From the NCBI GenBank assembly GCA_025266875.1, contig JALLLT010000047.1, forward strand, positions 264,290 through 328,289: a stretch of 64,000 bases of DNA, read 5' to 3'. Under the pieces are notes generated by a model. It saw only the letters and a list, made by a program, of their open reading frames with translations, was not told the DNA's origin and did no database searches. The number at the start of each line of letters is the position of its first letter. Within the stretch, counting starts at the first letter, position 1. The stretch is from Fennellomyces sp. T-0311 (Eukaryota; Mucoromycota; Mucoromycetes; Mucorales; Lichtheimiaceae). Shown piece by piece: positions 48,302-60,900 of the stretch. The position numbers and the translations under genes are program-made.

Positions 48302-50103
48302 TTATGGTCCATATTGACGTCGACATTCATCGGTTCGCTTCGATCCACCTGGGCAAGTAGTTTGTAAGCACTTTTTACATCTACTTGGCTTCCGCCGTGG
48401 TGGCAAATCTTTGAAAAAGGTTCTACTTTGTGATTGTTGAGCAAAAAGTTCTGGTCTGGGTGCAATATTAGGAGGTTGGATAAAGCGTTGTTGAGCAGTA
48501 GAAGAATGCTGCTGTTGTAATGCTAACGAAGACGAAGAGAACAAAGGTAGATTGGTGGTTAGTGGCGGTTGGGTCACTTGGTGTAGCTGCAATGTCTGCT
48601 GAGGAAGTGGCGTGGGTACAATCGCCCTTGGCGTTTGTCGTCTCGCAGGCTTAGTTACGATGGAAGGTCGATGATTAATGATGATGCGAGGAATCTTCAG
48701 CGGAGAAGGTTGCGATGGAGCGCTTTCTATTGGGCGAGTCTAACTCGGCTTCAATGTCGTGAATGGTGTCGCGGTTGGCATTCTTTGAAGCTGCAATGTT
48801 ATTATTGTCTTTCCAAGTGTTGTAGTAGCTTCGTAAATGCTCCGGTGTTTTGTAGAACACCTGCTTTCCGTCAACTGTGTCATCTCGATTCCAGTACGTT
48901 AAAAATTCATCGAAGTTGGGCAGCTTTCCTTGATTGATATGCTTGGCAAATTTGCTTCGCATGATTGTATCGAGTAACTGATTTTCAGCGTCAGTATGAA
49001 CAGGAAGTATAGCATGTCGTTCTTTCTGTTTTGTTCTGATAAACTCGTACTGAGCGCCATGTTTTTGTAATGTAGATCCAGTCAATATGACCAGGGACGC
49101 TAAGTCTTCTTCTGTTACTGATGAAGTTGAGTTATTGGAAGTATTGCCATCATCAATCGATCGAATTCCGTATTGCTGCATAAGCGCAATGGGTATCGTA
49201 GCAATACCAAACGTTTCACCCGAGCTTTGAAGATATGTGGCATGTTGATGGATTCCAGGAGCGTTATATGCGAATGAAAGTTCGAGCATTGCCCTCAGGT
49301 CAACAATTGATTGAGTAAGCCACGGTTCGTAATGTCCCTTATGCACCTTGCCATATCTGTTAACAGAACCAACCTAATGCAAATACCATGTGCTCAGAAA
49401 TTATGCTCTTGCTTATTAATTGATATACTTACGTCAATGTTGTGATGGAGTCTATAGTCTGCAAGTAAGGCATCTGCGAGCTCTGGGCTTGCGCCAAACG
49501 ATCCCAATTTACGAATAACATTTTGGTGAATGCCTCCTTCAAGTGAATTTGTTCCACGACAGCAGCGGTAGAGGGTCAGTCCATTACTATCTTTACCCAT
49601 CTTATAGTAGAACGAAAATCCTGGAGGATCTGACACCTGTCCTTCGTGAATTGCTTTCAGTACATTTTTGGACTGTCTCCAAGCTTCCTTATCCAACAGC
49701 GGTCGACCAGTCTTCGCACATTTCATTGGTCCATATTTCTGAAAGACGTTCCGGACATCTAGATAGAGAGTTTCAGGGGAAGGAACAACACCTATGTAGA
49801 AAGATATTCATTCATAAGTCCATCTTATCGACTTGTGTTGGCATTATTTCTTGTACTCACGTTTAACGCGGCGAAAGATCCAATCAGGTTTCTTTAGAAG
49901 CTTGCTCTTCCATGATGTTCCTTGCTTGCGGAGTACTGCTTCGACGTTTGCTTTGTCAGCTTCATCCACAATGAAAAGTGCATCGCGTAGCTTCTTCGAA
50001 AAGTCATTTGCAAGTCCATGTCTTCGAGGTACCTTAATCATATCCATAAGATGAAAAACATCCTTCAAAATTCTGGACCTTATGACATTTCTAGCCTCTG
50101 GAT
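48302..50103 (-). pseudogene. Transposase-like gene of unassigned family, 5' truncated and frame-shifted
   Basis: Minus-strand exons: 50103-49861 (open at its 5' side into the hAT end), 49791-49434, and 49373 onward. The second exon contains YRCCRGTNSLEGGIHQ followed by KLGSFGASPELADALL and DYRLHHNID. The third begins VGSVNRYGKVHKGHYEPW. The tail is Q/P-rich and ends in a cysteine-rich motif (CKKCLQTTCPGGSKRTDEC). I associate this combination with unclassified fungal transposase-like proteins but cannot name the family. The frame changes near 48670-48690 (one reading ends EDSSHHH; the continuation INHRPSIVTKPARRQ is in another frame). No in-frame ATG lies upstream within the intact part, so the gene looks truncated by the neighbouring hAT insertion. 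Confidence 0.55.
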
Positions 50104-50240
50104 TAGGGTCTCGCAAAATACCCGACTACCCATACCCGGCCCGTTACCCGATGCTTCGGGTCCGGTACGGGTCCACTGATGCCCGACCCGTTCAGTTTTC
50201 GGGTCTTTTACAGAGACCCGACCCGACCCGTAAAGCCTTA
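50104..50240. repeat. ACCCG/CGGGT motif cluster at the left hAT end
   Basis: Within about 130 nt the motif ACCCG or CGGGT occurs around ten times in both orientations (TACCCGACTACCC, CGGGTCCGGTACGGGT, GACCCGACCCG). Short subterminal repeats of this kind are typical transposase-binding sites of hAT elements. A similar cluster lies at 63500-63621. Confidence 0.7.
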
Positions 50241-50467
50241 TGTAAGTGTGGTATAGATTGAGAAGTAGGTAGCAATGGATTTGTAGATTATAAAAATAGA
50301 ATGTAACAGCACATAATAGTATTACGCTTGATGTACAAGCTTCAATTACGAGTATAAGTATCTTATGGTGTTTATTTATATCAGCTATGCATAATGCAGC
50401 ACGGTCATGCCTTTTTTTAAAAAAAAAACTGGGAATTGAAAAAATTTATTCTTCTAAAAAAACACTT

Positions 50468-53071
50468 CTATATACGAGCTTCGTATTTCTCCCAAGAGTC
50501 CAAGATCATAAGCCTCTTGAGGAGGTCTGGCTGCATGCGATTTCTTGTGTACAGCAGCATGAGGCGCGCCGACGAAAAACTGCGCTCTGCGGGCCGGAAT
50601 CGCCAAGTAATGGCGCGCCATCCTCGAAAGGTTCGGCCATCGTCGCGAGTTCCCTTTCCAGTAATCGAGCTCGGCATTTTTGTGCTGGGGGCGCGGCAGC
50701 ATGTTTCGCTCAGCAATGTAGTCCTCGAGCTCGTCGACCAGTTCCATTCCTACTCCATACTTCTTCATGAAGCGCGCAATTGCGTCGTCCTCCATGAAAC
50801 CCTCCGGCACCCCTGGTCGGTATGTCGCCCAGCGCTCTTCGACACTTCTACGACCAAGTTCTCTCCATTCCTCCTCCCAGCCGGAACTTGCCCACCAACG
50901 GTATTTGAGCCGCGGATCTAGTGCGGTGGCGATCGCGTACACGTCGGTATCATCGGTCTTGATACAGTAGCTCTTGAGCTTGTCCTTACCAACGGAACAA
51001 GCAAAGGCAACGTCTGGGATCTCGTCCTCGATTGTCTTGAGCTGGTCGAGCAGGTCATTGTACTTGACAATGACCTTGTTGATGGTGGGGTAGGTACTGC
51101 CAGAAACGTTCTCCGTTACTTCCTGGAACTTGCCGAGGAGGGACGCAACTTGCTCCAGATACTGCCAGTCTTCATTCTCCAGCTGGCAATCTCTAAGGTC
51201 GTCGAACAACCGAGTTACCGCATGGTATGGCATTCGCAGCAACAGAGCACGCTGTACCATCTGGAATGTAGAATTCCACCGAATACGAACGTCGCGGGAA
51301 AGGATGAGTCTGGGGCATCCATGGGCAGCACAAAAGCGGAAGAAATCCTCTCTCTTTGCAGAGGATGCTCTGAAAAGGTACGTGTCAGTAGATGTTTTTT
51401 TGTATATCGCTAAAACTGTACCTTATCTTGACGATACTCTTTGTGATATTCAACAATAGTTAGAGACAGGTAAGTGACGAGACTCAAGTAATCACTGATT
51501 TATTTCGTATGTTGAATCATCACTTTAAATAATAAAAGCTTATTCTCGAGGAGTTGGATCATTGACATGGTTGTAAGGCACATGAACCGCTGTGGTAACC
51601 AGGGTTATGTGGGTTTCACTAAGATAGGCAAGGTTATTACGATGAACGCATGTCAAGACAGGGATGTGGCTGTAGATCGGAAAATTAAAGTAACCCATTG
51701 TCAATAAGCAAACAAGGGTAAAAGATGCATGAGCCATAATCATGTTGTGGATACAACACCCTTGCGCAATTGCTTGATGGCAGATGGTCAGGCAGGGTCC
51801 AGTCTTGGATCCAGTGTAGCTTCTGGATTATGGCTGCCAGCTGGTTCATTGAGGTCTTCTTCGCCCTTGTCACGGTCTGGTGGTGGGGCAGCAAGTCCGA
51901 CGTCAAGTATCTGCTGCACTGCCAAGTTAATGACATGCCCCAAACATGCTATGCGATTCTTGGCGGCACAGAATTCCAATCTGCATTAAAACCGTTATTA
52001 GGAAATTTGTTACCAAGGATTATGTCAATGCTTACCCATTCGCCATCGCAAATGTTTCGAGGTATTTGGCCATGCTCAGCATGTTGGATGCGTTATCGGT
52101 CGTAATGGTAAACAGCTTATCGACGATGTCATGCTCTTTCAGCAATGCTACAAATGCATCCTTCAGGTTTTCACCAGTATGCGCACCATCGATCGGATGG
52201 AAGCCAATTACCATCTCACGCGGCTGCCATGAGTCTGCATCGATCCAATGCGCCGTAACGCCAAGGAATTCTTCTTGAAAGGGACTGGTTCAGGCATCGA
52301 TGGTAAATGAGATCTTGTCGACCTTTGCAAAGGTGGCAGTGATTTGTTTGACCACTTCAACGTGGCGCTCGGCGAGCTAATTAGAGCAACTACGTTAATA
52401 TTTCTTCTTCACGATGTAGAGTTATCCATTACCTTTTGACCGATTGTATCGGCACTCGGGAGCTTGATCGCATGCATGTTGGTGGCACCTTGCACATGAT
52501 TCAGCAATGCCTGGAACTCTGGGCTCTCGACAATCGCCAATGGCAAGCGGGATCGGATAAGGAGTCTCATAATGTTGTTGATGAATTCCTCTCGGCTGAA
52601 GACTCGTGGGCGCTTCGAGTTATTCAACATCTTGTCAAGTGGTCCGAGTGCGGCGTTGCCATCGTTGACACCTCCAGAAACATTATGCTTTCGCAGCAGA
52701 TGTTTTTTGATTGTCGAGGTGTTTCCATCTTTTCCGTGGACAGACTTGCCGCATCCAGGATAAAGGCATTGCATCTTGTCACCTACACGCTTACCCCAAT
52801 TGCCATTAAGGATCCAAGGTCCTCCGGAACTTGACGACGCGTTGGACGCAAGGCTTGCAGGTCCTTCATCAACAACGATGCTGTCAACGTCATCATTGAA
52901 CGTTTCCTCATCGTTGATAAATGCTTGCTGTATAGAAGGATCCGATAAGTATCACGATCACTATCAAACCAAGAATGCGATTACCTCTTGAGGAGTCAAG
53001 ATCAACTCCTCTTCATCAAAGCGTTGGTTGGAGCTGTATCTGGAGCTGGAGGAGCCGGTGTTGTAGGACAT
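50468..53071 (-). pseudogene. hAT transposase relic (BED zinc finger, RNase-H-like core, C-terminal dimerisation domain)
   Basis: The minus-strand start is ATG 53071. A short first exon ends near 52986; the next exon encodes a BED-type zinc finger (MQCLYPGCGKSVHG followed by HLLRKH). Core pieces follow: TITTDNASNMLSMAKYLETFA, CLGHVINLAVQQIL and VRIRWNSTFQMV. The C-terminal dimerisation region reads ELDYWKGNSRRWPNLSRMARH with LAIPA. Breaks: TGA at 52292-52290 where relatives have Trp after TIDA, another in-frame TGA at 51790-51788, and a frame change near 50600 after LAIPA, where the family sequence AERSFSSARLM continues in a second frame. Several introns may be real, but these breaks make a functional product unlikely. 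Confidence 0.8.
51480..51745. other. Unexplained stretch inside the hAT transposase relic
   Basis: Between hAT core pieces (NLAVQQIL side and the SLTIVEYHKEYRQDK side) lies AT-rich sequence whose ORFs do not resemble hAT. It could be a long intron or a small insertion. No terminal repeats were found. Confidence 0.35.
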
Positions 53072-53839
53072 GGTTAAGTTGGCGGAAATGGAACTGGATA
53101 ATGTATCACAAGTGATGGTGTCTTTACTGGTAAGCGACTCTCGTATTTATATTGATGATGAACGGATTGTACCGGAACCAGATACTCTTTCACAAAAACC
53201 AATCAGTTGCATCGTATCATCGTGGATAATTGTTACTGTTCATTACGTTTAACGAAGCGGATGGATGCACTCCTTTACAATAAATTCAAGTGGTTCCCAT
53301 CAGTTTTTGCATTAGTTTAAGCCTAGATCAAACATTATGAAACCAGGTACACCAATTGGATGGATCATACCCTTTGTTTCAGTTATAGCAATGTACGGTG
53401 AATGTTTATGTGGATTTTGACAGCAGATAAACTCGCAGGTCGTACCAAACAGCAACAATACGTAACGATGTCAGTACTTTACAACATATTAACCTCACTC
53501 AATACCAATGTTACGAGCATGACCACCACACTTTTCAACAGCGACACACCAGATACTTCCAACATCAGCAGCAATGACCTTGCACCTAAAAGATCAGACC
53601 GTTATCCACATGCTTCCGGCACACCTTATTGCATGCGATTACATATGTAGATGATGGGCTTTTGGTTCGCAAAGCGCCACAGCAGATATGCTTTCTTTTT
53701 TGTTTTTAACACCATCCAACGACTCTCTTAAAATTTCACCACGATTGCAGTGGCAATATGTTATGCCTGCTTCATCCAGTATCTGAATAGGCCTTTCCAG
53801 TATACCCACTGCGTTATGCGCTCAAGCTACCAAACGCAT

Positions 53840-53912
53840 AGAAGCCCATCACTATATGCGCCTCGAGTACATATTGTAGGTACCGATTTTGCACATATAG
53901 CGATGGGCTTCT
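53840..53912. repeat. Hairpin 1: 22-bp inverted repeat (20/22) with 29-nt loop
   Basis: Arms 53840-53861 and 53891-53912 (AGAAGCCCATCACTATATG against its complement) pair with two mismatches. The loop contains TCGAGTACATATTGTA, a sequence also present in hairpin 2. The structure lies in the presumed 5' part of the hAT element. Confidence 0.7.
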
Positions 53913-54429
53913 GATTTTCAAAATAGCAAGGTAATGAGTGTGATATGAACCGCGACACTTCTTTTTAATCCCCAACTCAACAATCCCGTTCACAACAACA
54001 TTAATTATGCGATGCTCCCAAAACTTCGTCGTAATTACTAATAATCCTGCCAGTTCCCTCAACCAGCGACTCTTTGTTTCAGATAGTTCCGGTTTCTCGC
54101 AATCGCCGCCAGGAACAGGAATAGCAATCTGCACAACATTACAATCTCTACTCCCTGCCCCATTTGGTTCCTCATGCCAGTTTCTTCTGTTATGAATTCG
54201 GCATTAATGACATACAGCATTGCACCTTTTTCTATGTCTTGTTGTTGATATGACACCGTCGCTATTGTGCTTTATGTAGACATACTGAATTAGCACACAA
54301 ACCAGAGCGGTTCGCACTTCACAAACTTATCAACCTCGTTAATGTTTCAGCCATAGCAATACAAGGCAGCCATTTGCATTTTTCACTTGCGATACCATAC
54401 GTATGCACAGTTGTCTTGTATAAACGCAA

Positions 54430-54505
54430 AAAGGGCTCATCGCTGGTGCACGGTCGTCGAGTACACATTGTATCTCGATGCTCGCGCACCAACGATGAGC
54501 CCTTT
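54430..54505. repeat. Hairpin 2: 20-bp inverted repeat (19/20) related to hairpin 1
   Basis: Arms 54430-54449 and 54486-54505 (AAAGGGCTCATCG against its complement) pair with one mismatch. The loop includes TCGAGTACACATTGTA, nearly the same as in hairpin 1, although the arms differ in sequence. Confidence 0.7.
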
Positions 54506-54744
54506 CCTGAAACTTTTCATTCTTACACAAGATCAATAACTTGGTGACAGACCCTTAATTCTGCCAATTAATTAATCAGCCACAACGCTTTTGTTTCTTG
54601 CCGATACCAAGTGCATCGCCTTCAGCAATGCAGCCTCGACTTTTCAACCCCATTTACATCTCCATTTCAGTTACTAGCTTCTCATGATTATGACGTGCGA
54701 CATTTGCAACAATAAATAAGACACATCTTTTTAATGTACACTAA

Positions 54745-54768
54745 GAGCATCCTCAACGGTCCGCGTAA
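54745..54768 (+). repeat. PIF/Harbinger left terminal inverted repeat
   Basis: 24 bp, starting GAGCATCCTCAA and ending CCGCGTAA; exact reverse complement of 63282-63305, directly preceded by TAA. Confidence 0.95.
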
Positions 54769-54957
54769 AATTTTATTGTAAATCCGAATTTTACAACCAC
54801 CGGCTGGGATTGTAAACATCCTTACAACTGGTTCTCTGCAACGGTCCGTGTAAAATGAGTTGTAAAGCATGTACCTCACGTCATAAAGTATGACAAAAAT
54901 AAAATAAAATAAAAATAAATCAGGAAGCTTGGGAAAAATTGTTTTTGTTTATTTAAA

Positions 54958-57900
54958 ATGAATCCTAATTCAATGAATGCCAACAACGAAATGACGACCA
55001 TGTTCTGGAACATCATTAATACGAATCAACTCTTGCTCAAGAAAGCCAAAGAACGACGTATTGCTCAGGGACGTGTTGTGGCCTTGAAAAATGGGAAGAA
55101 ACTTCGCGCGACCCAGAAGAAAAAACGCAAACATACCGATCGCGACCGCGTATTGTCGTATCCTGACATACCAGTCATCCATTGTCTACATACCTTTCCA
55201 TCTCAGCCTTTGTTACATCCGTTCCTTTATTTCGACATCAACAACTGCACAGTTATCTATTGGCCTGTTCACTGGCTTGTGTGTCAGTGAGACCTTGATC
55301 TGGGTTCAGACTTCAAGAAGGACCATTCACGTTAACTCAGTCTCTGCATGATTATCCGCTCCTTCGTAATAAGGCAGTATGGTCATTAGGGATTACGGCG
55401 ATAACACGGATTCGGCTCTGATAGAAAAGCATTCACCTTCTCCGTCCCGACTCATCATCATTATAAATAGAGAGTAGTTCTCTTCAATAAAACATTATCT
55501 TATTTTTTGGTCTCGTCATTTGAAGCTTTCCAATTGAGCGATACCACATTTTTTTTGACGAATTCTTTCGAACTCTACTCTAAACCTTTTTACATACATT
55601 ACCTTACCTTTTCGTCCACCTCGTTACCATGTCTGAACATTCCACGAACTCCATTTCGGTTCAAGAAGATGCTGGCCAAGGCATTGCCGATCTGAGAGCG
55701 GAGTTGGCTCGTGTAACCCGCGAATTTACCAATGCCGTTGCTTCCGGGAATGGTAATGCTCAAGAACTCCAGGCCCACATGGTTCGGTTGCAAGAAGCCA
55801 TCTCCTTTGCCGCTGCTGCCCAAGCTGTTTTCGCTCCTGCTGTAGCCGCAGCTTCCGTTCCTGATCGTTTGGGTCGTGCACCGTCTAACCTGCCATGCCT
55901 GCAATGGTCTGGTTATGTGTGGAAACCGTCGGCGTCCACTTTTCCCACTTTAGACGATTGTCTTACCAAGTTTGAAGATGTCGTTTATGGTGATGGCTGG
56001 GATATTGACAAGTCTTGGCCACGATTCCTTCCTATGTTGCTCTCCCCTGAGCATCGTTCTTGGTTTGCGGTTAACCTTGAACCGTACACCGATAGGCCCT
56101 GGTCCTTTGCTCGCTCCCGTCTGGTCGAAGATCTGGATGTTAATGAAGCTGATCGTGTAGCGGATTTGACAGATCAGTTGATGAGTGTTCAAATGCGTTC
56201 GTCGGAGACTGTTGCGCTTTTCACCGCCCGCTTTGAGAAGCTCCGCCGCGATGCCAAAGCCGATGACAACTTCGTTATGGTGAACAAGTATATCGATGCC
56301 CTCTTACCTGACCTTCAAGACCGGGTGTATACTGCTCGTGCTGGTTTGCCGTCGCACCAGAAGAACACTTTGGCTGGTATTTCGTCTCTCGCTCTCGCTC
56401 TGGAGAAGGGCGTCAACAAGGCTCGCTCCCGCAAGGCCAATCGGACTCGGGACTCCGCTCCTTCCTCTTTGGGGGATGATTCCTCCTCTGCTGCCGCTCC
56501 TTCCGGTGGTTCGTCGTCTCGTAGAGATGGCAAACGCCGCCGTGTGGAGAGACCCTCGCAATTCTGCGAGCTTCACGGGAATGGTAGTCATGACACCAAG
56601 GACTGCAAGGTACGAGCTAAGGTTCTGGCTCAAAGTTCTTCGGTTGGTTCGAGTGCAAGCATGCACAACCCCTTCCGGGCCTCGTCTTCTGCTGGCTCAT
56701 CTTCGGGCTCATCTTCGGGCTCTTCTTCGGGTTCGTCAGGACCCTCATCTGCATCCTCATCTTCCTCTTCTTCTGCTGGTGCCTCGAGACGTGGCAATAC
56801 CTGTCACAAGTGTGGTGCTCCTTGGCGACATGGGCACAAGTGCCAAACATTGGCGATCCGTTCGTCTGATGTTGTGGAGTCCGAGCCTCCTGCTCCTCCT
56901 AAGAAGAAGGATGATGACGACGACGATTTGGACATCGTCATGGGTGATTTGGACCTCGCGGTTGGTCCCTGTACAGATTGTAAGTCTACACAGTCTTCAC
57001 ATGAGTTTTCTTTCGAGAATACACGCTCATATTACATTCCTGTTTACCTAGAAAAACACAAGTTCCTTGCGCTCCTTGATCCTGGCGCGACACATAGCAC
57101 TGTTTCCTCGTCGCTGTGTAAGCAAATGGGTTGGCAAGTGGAGCCTCGGCCTGGTCATGTGCACACTGCACACAAAGGGACTCTTGTACCTAGATTAGGA
57201 ATTACAAAGAATAAATTACTTATTTCTTGCAATGACAAAGCTATCTACCATCACTTTGAAGTGTTCGATTTACATGGTAATGCTGATATTGCCATTGGCA
57301 ATGACATCAAACATCACTTTGGTATATACATTGGCAATCTTCCTTATTGTTGGCACAGACCAGGAGTTCCCAGAGATCCTCCTACGATGCCAGACGAGTA
57401 TATCCCAAACGCCAGTCCAGCGGGTAGCAAGGAACAGCAGCAATTGTTTCTTGATGCTCTTGCCCCGTACCTGGATGCTAACGCGGCTATACCAAAGGAT
57501 GCCTATTGTACGATGCCAGAAGCAGTGGTACGTTTACCCACTCCTGCAGGGAAAGTCGCATACCGCTCGCCATACCGAGTTGCAGATGCACTGAAACCAG
57601 TTCTTCGAAACAGCTAGACGAATGGTTAGAAGCTGGGGTGATTGCAGTATCTCCTACTTACACACCGTTCAACAGTGGCTTGACTTGTGTCCCCAAACGC
57701 GATCCAGTCTCTGGTGAACCCATTGCGTATCGTTGGTGCATGGACGTACAACACATCAATGTCATGCTCGATGACTACAACTTCCCTATGCGCGATATAC
57801 CTTCCATCTTTTCCTCGTTATCTGGTAACACGGTATACAGTGTCTGTGATGTGACCGCAGCTTTCAATACCATGCCAATAGCAGAAGAGGATCAATTCAA

Positions 57901-60900
57901 GCTCGGCATGATTGTCGATAAGACTTGCTATATCTGGAAGCGTGCTTGTTTTGGATTGAAGATCCTTCCTCAACAATGGAGTGCTTTGCTGACTAAGTTG
58001 ACGCACGATCTCCCATTTGTGCAAACCTATCTCGATGATTGCATTGTGGCGTCGCCAGATCTGGAGACACATAAGTTGCACGTCATTGAACTGGTGAAAA
58101 GATTGACATCCGTGAACCTTACCTTGAACAGGAAGAAGTGTCACTTTGCACAAAAGTGTGTGTACTTGTTGGGATTCCAGATCTCGTCTCTTGGTGTCGC
58201 ACTTGACCCTCGAAAGGTGTCCAACGTGCTTGATTGGCCTAGACCTCAGACAGGTCGCGATGTGCAGAGCTTTCTTGGCCTGTGCAATTTCTTCCGCTCG
58301 TTCCTACCACGTGCAGCAGAATTGATGCGTCCACTTGATCAGTTACGAAACGCTCGCTCTCTGGATGGTCTCTGGACTATCAAACACACCGAGGCATTCG
58401 AACGATTGAAGGAAGCACTTTCACGCGCACCTGTTTTAAGCAACGTGGATATGAAGCATGAGCTTCGTCTTGCTACAGACGCTAGTTCAACTTCCATTGG
58501 AGGAATGCTGTTCCAAGTCATTAACAATCAATATCGTTACATTGGTTTCGTGGCTCGAGCACTCACCTCTAGTGAATCCCGATATGGAACTACAAAGCGT
58601 GAATTGTTGTCAATCGTCTACTGTCTACAGAAATGGCGTCAGTGGTTGTGGGGTACACGTAAACCTTTCACGGTTTACACCGACCATCGCGCGCTTACGT
58701 TTCTTCATACCCAACCGGTTGCAAACCAGATGATTATCAATTGGTACGATGTCATTGGCGATTATTCGTTTCGAGTAGCGCACATTCCTGGCATTATGAA
58801 TCTGCTGCCTGCTTACTTGAGTCGTCTGTTCTCGCGTCCGTTGGAAGAAAAAGACAAAGACCCTGCCACGAGTGGCGATGCGCCTTCTTCAACAGACGCG
58901 CAGTCACCTGCGTTACGTATGAGTCAAGTGACCAATACTGTTGATATGATCACCCTCCGAATGAGGCACGATCCGGACTTCTCGAAGAAGCTCACCTTCT
59001 TGGACATTTCGGTGCCGATGCTATTGTCAACGCACTTCACGATGACGGTCTTCACTGGACTAACATTCGCAAGGATGCACTGAACACAGTGGCCAGATGC
59101 CCCGATTGCCAACGCTTCAACATCGGGAAACATGGTTACCATCCTTTGAAACACGTGAAAGCTGACAGACCCGGAGATCATTGGGCAATCGACCTTGGCG
59201 ACTTCAATGTTGTCAGTGACCGTGGTAATGCTTATTTACTTGTCATGCTGGATATATTCACACGTTTCGTGGTGTTACGAGCTATACCTGACAAATCAGC
59301 TTCCACCATCGCGTATACTTTAGTTGACGTGTTCTCTTTGCTGGGCTATCCTATGGTCCTTACGCATGACTGGGGTACAGAGTTTCACAACTCTTTATGC
59401 AAACTTCTTGCTAAAGCCTCTGGTTACGAGCTACGCTTATCTTCAAAGTATCATCCGCGCGGGATGGTGCCGCCGAGAATGCTGTAGGAATTGCAAAGCG
59501 CACTATCATCAAGCGATTACAAGGAAAGAACACTGAATGGGATCTTTTTGTGTCCAGTACACAAATGGCGATGAATTGTCGTCATACCAGATTGCATGGT
59601 TCTCGTCCTTTCAGCGTGATGCTTGGCCGTAAGCCTAATGGTTTCCAAGACTATACCGGTGTTCAGCTCGGATCAGCCTCTTCATCCTCTAAGGATGCTA
59701 AGGCCCTGATGCAACACATCGAGGATTGGGAAAAGGTTGTCATTCCTGCTATCAGCGCTCGCATGGATGCTGTACGAGCTATTGAGAAAAGTAAGTTCGA
59801 CAGTCAGAACCGCATTATTGATGGTTTCCCTATCGGCAGTAAGGTCATGATCAAGAACATTGCAAGAGCGGCTAAGACCGATCCTCTTTATGTTGGCCCT
59901 TACACTGTCTATGGTATTACCAAAGGGGGTAGTTATGTTCTTTCTGACACTACTGGGGAATTGCTGTCAAGAAACGTTCCACCTTCGCACATCAAGCAAA
60001 TCTCACCGGATTCCACCGTACAATCCGACGACACATACGAGATTCTTGCAGTCGTGGATCACAAACTTGACAGTAACAACCAATACCTATACCGGGTACG
60101 TTGGAAGGGATATGATGATCCTAATGAAGATACTTGGGAACCTACCGATCACTTCAATAGCTTGGATCTCATCCAACAATATTGGAGTCGACGTGCGACC
60201 GCTCCTACTGCCAATAACAAACGTAGACGTGCTGATGGGACCAGTACAAACTCGCGAGCTAACAGCTTCTCCATGACTTCTGCTCACAGTCATATAGAAA
60301 CACGCTCGTCAAAGCGCAGACGTGTTGCCGCAGCCAACACTGCCTCCAGTATAAAATCAAAACGCGCTTAGACATGACTTTTTTGCCCATCATTTTTCCC
60401 ACTGGGTTTTTTTCCGGGTTTTTCTAGTCATTGGTATGCTGTTTATCCACAAGCGTAGGGACCTACAACAATCCTTTTTCATACGGTTGTTTCGTCTGGA
60501 GGGGGGCAATGTCGTATCCTGACATACCAGTCATCCATTGTCTACATACCTTTCCATCTCAGCCTTTGTTACATCCGTTCCTTTATTTCGACATCAACAA
60601 CCGCACAGTTATCTATTGGCCTGTTCACTGGCTTGTGTGTCAGTGAGACCTTGATCTGGGTTCAGACTTCAAGAAGGACCATTCACGTTAACTCAGTCTC
60701 TGCATGATTATCCGCTCCTTCGTAATAAGGCAGTATGGTCATTAGGGATTACGGCGATAACACGGATTCGGCTCTGATAGAAAAGCATTCACCTTCTCCG
60801 TCCCGACTCATCATCATTATAAATAGAGAGTAGTTCTCTTCAATAAAACATTATCTTATTTTTTGGTCTCGTCATTTGAAGCTTTCCAATTGAGCGATAC

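Noticed and set aside
57590..57620. Programmed -1 frameshift between Gag-protease and reverse transcriptase.
   Set aside because: The junction bases do not form a standard slippery heptamer, and two more frame breaks occur downstream, so indels are the simpler explanation.
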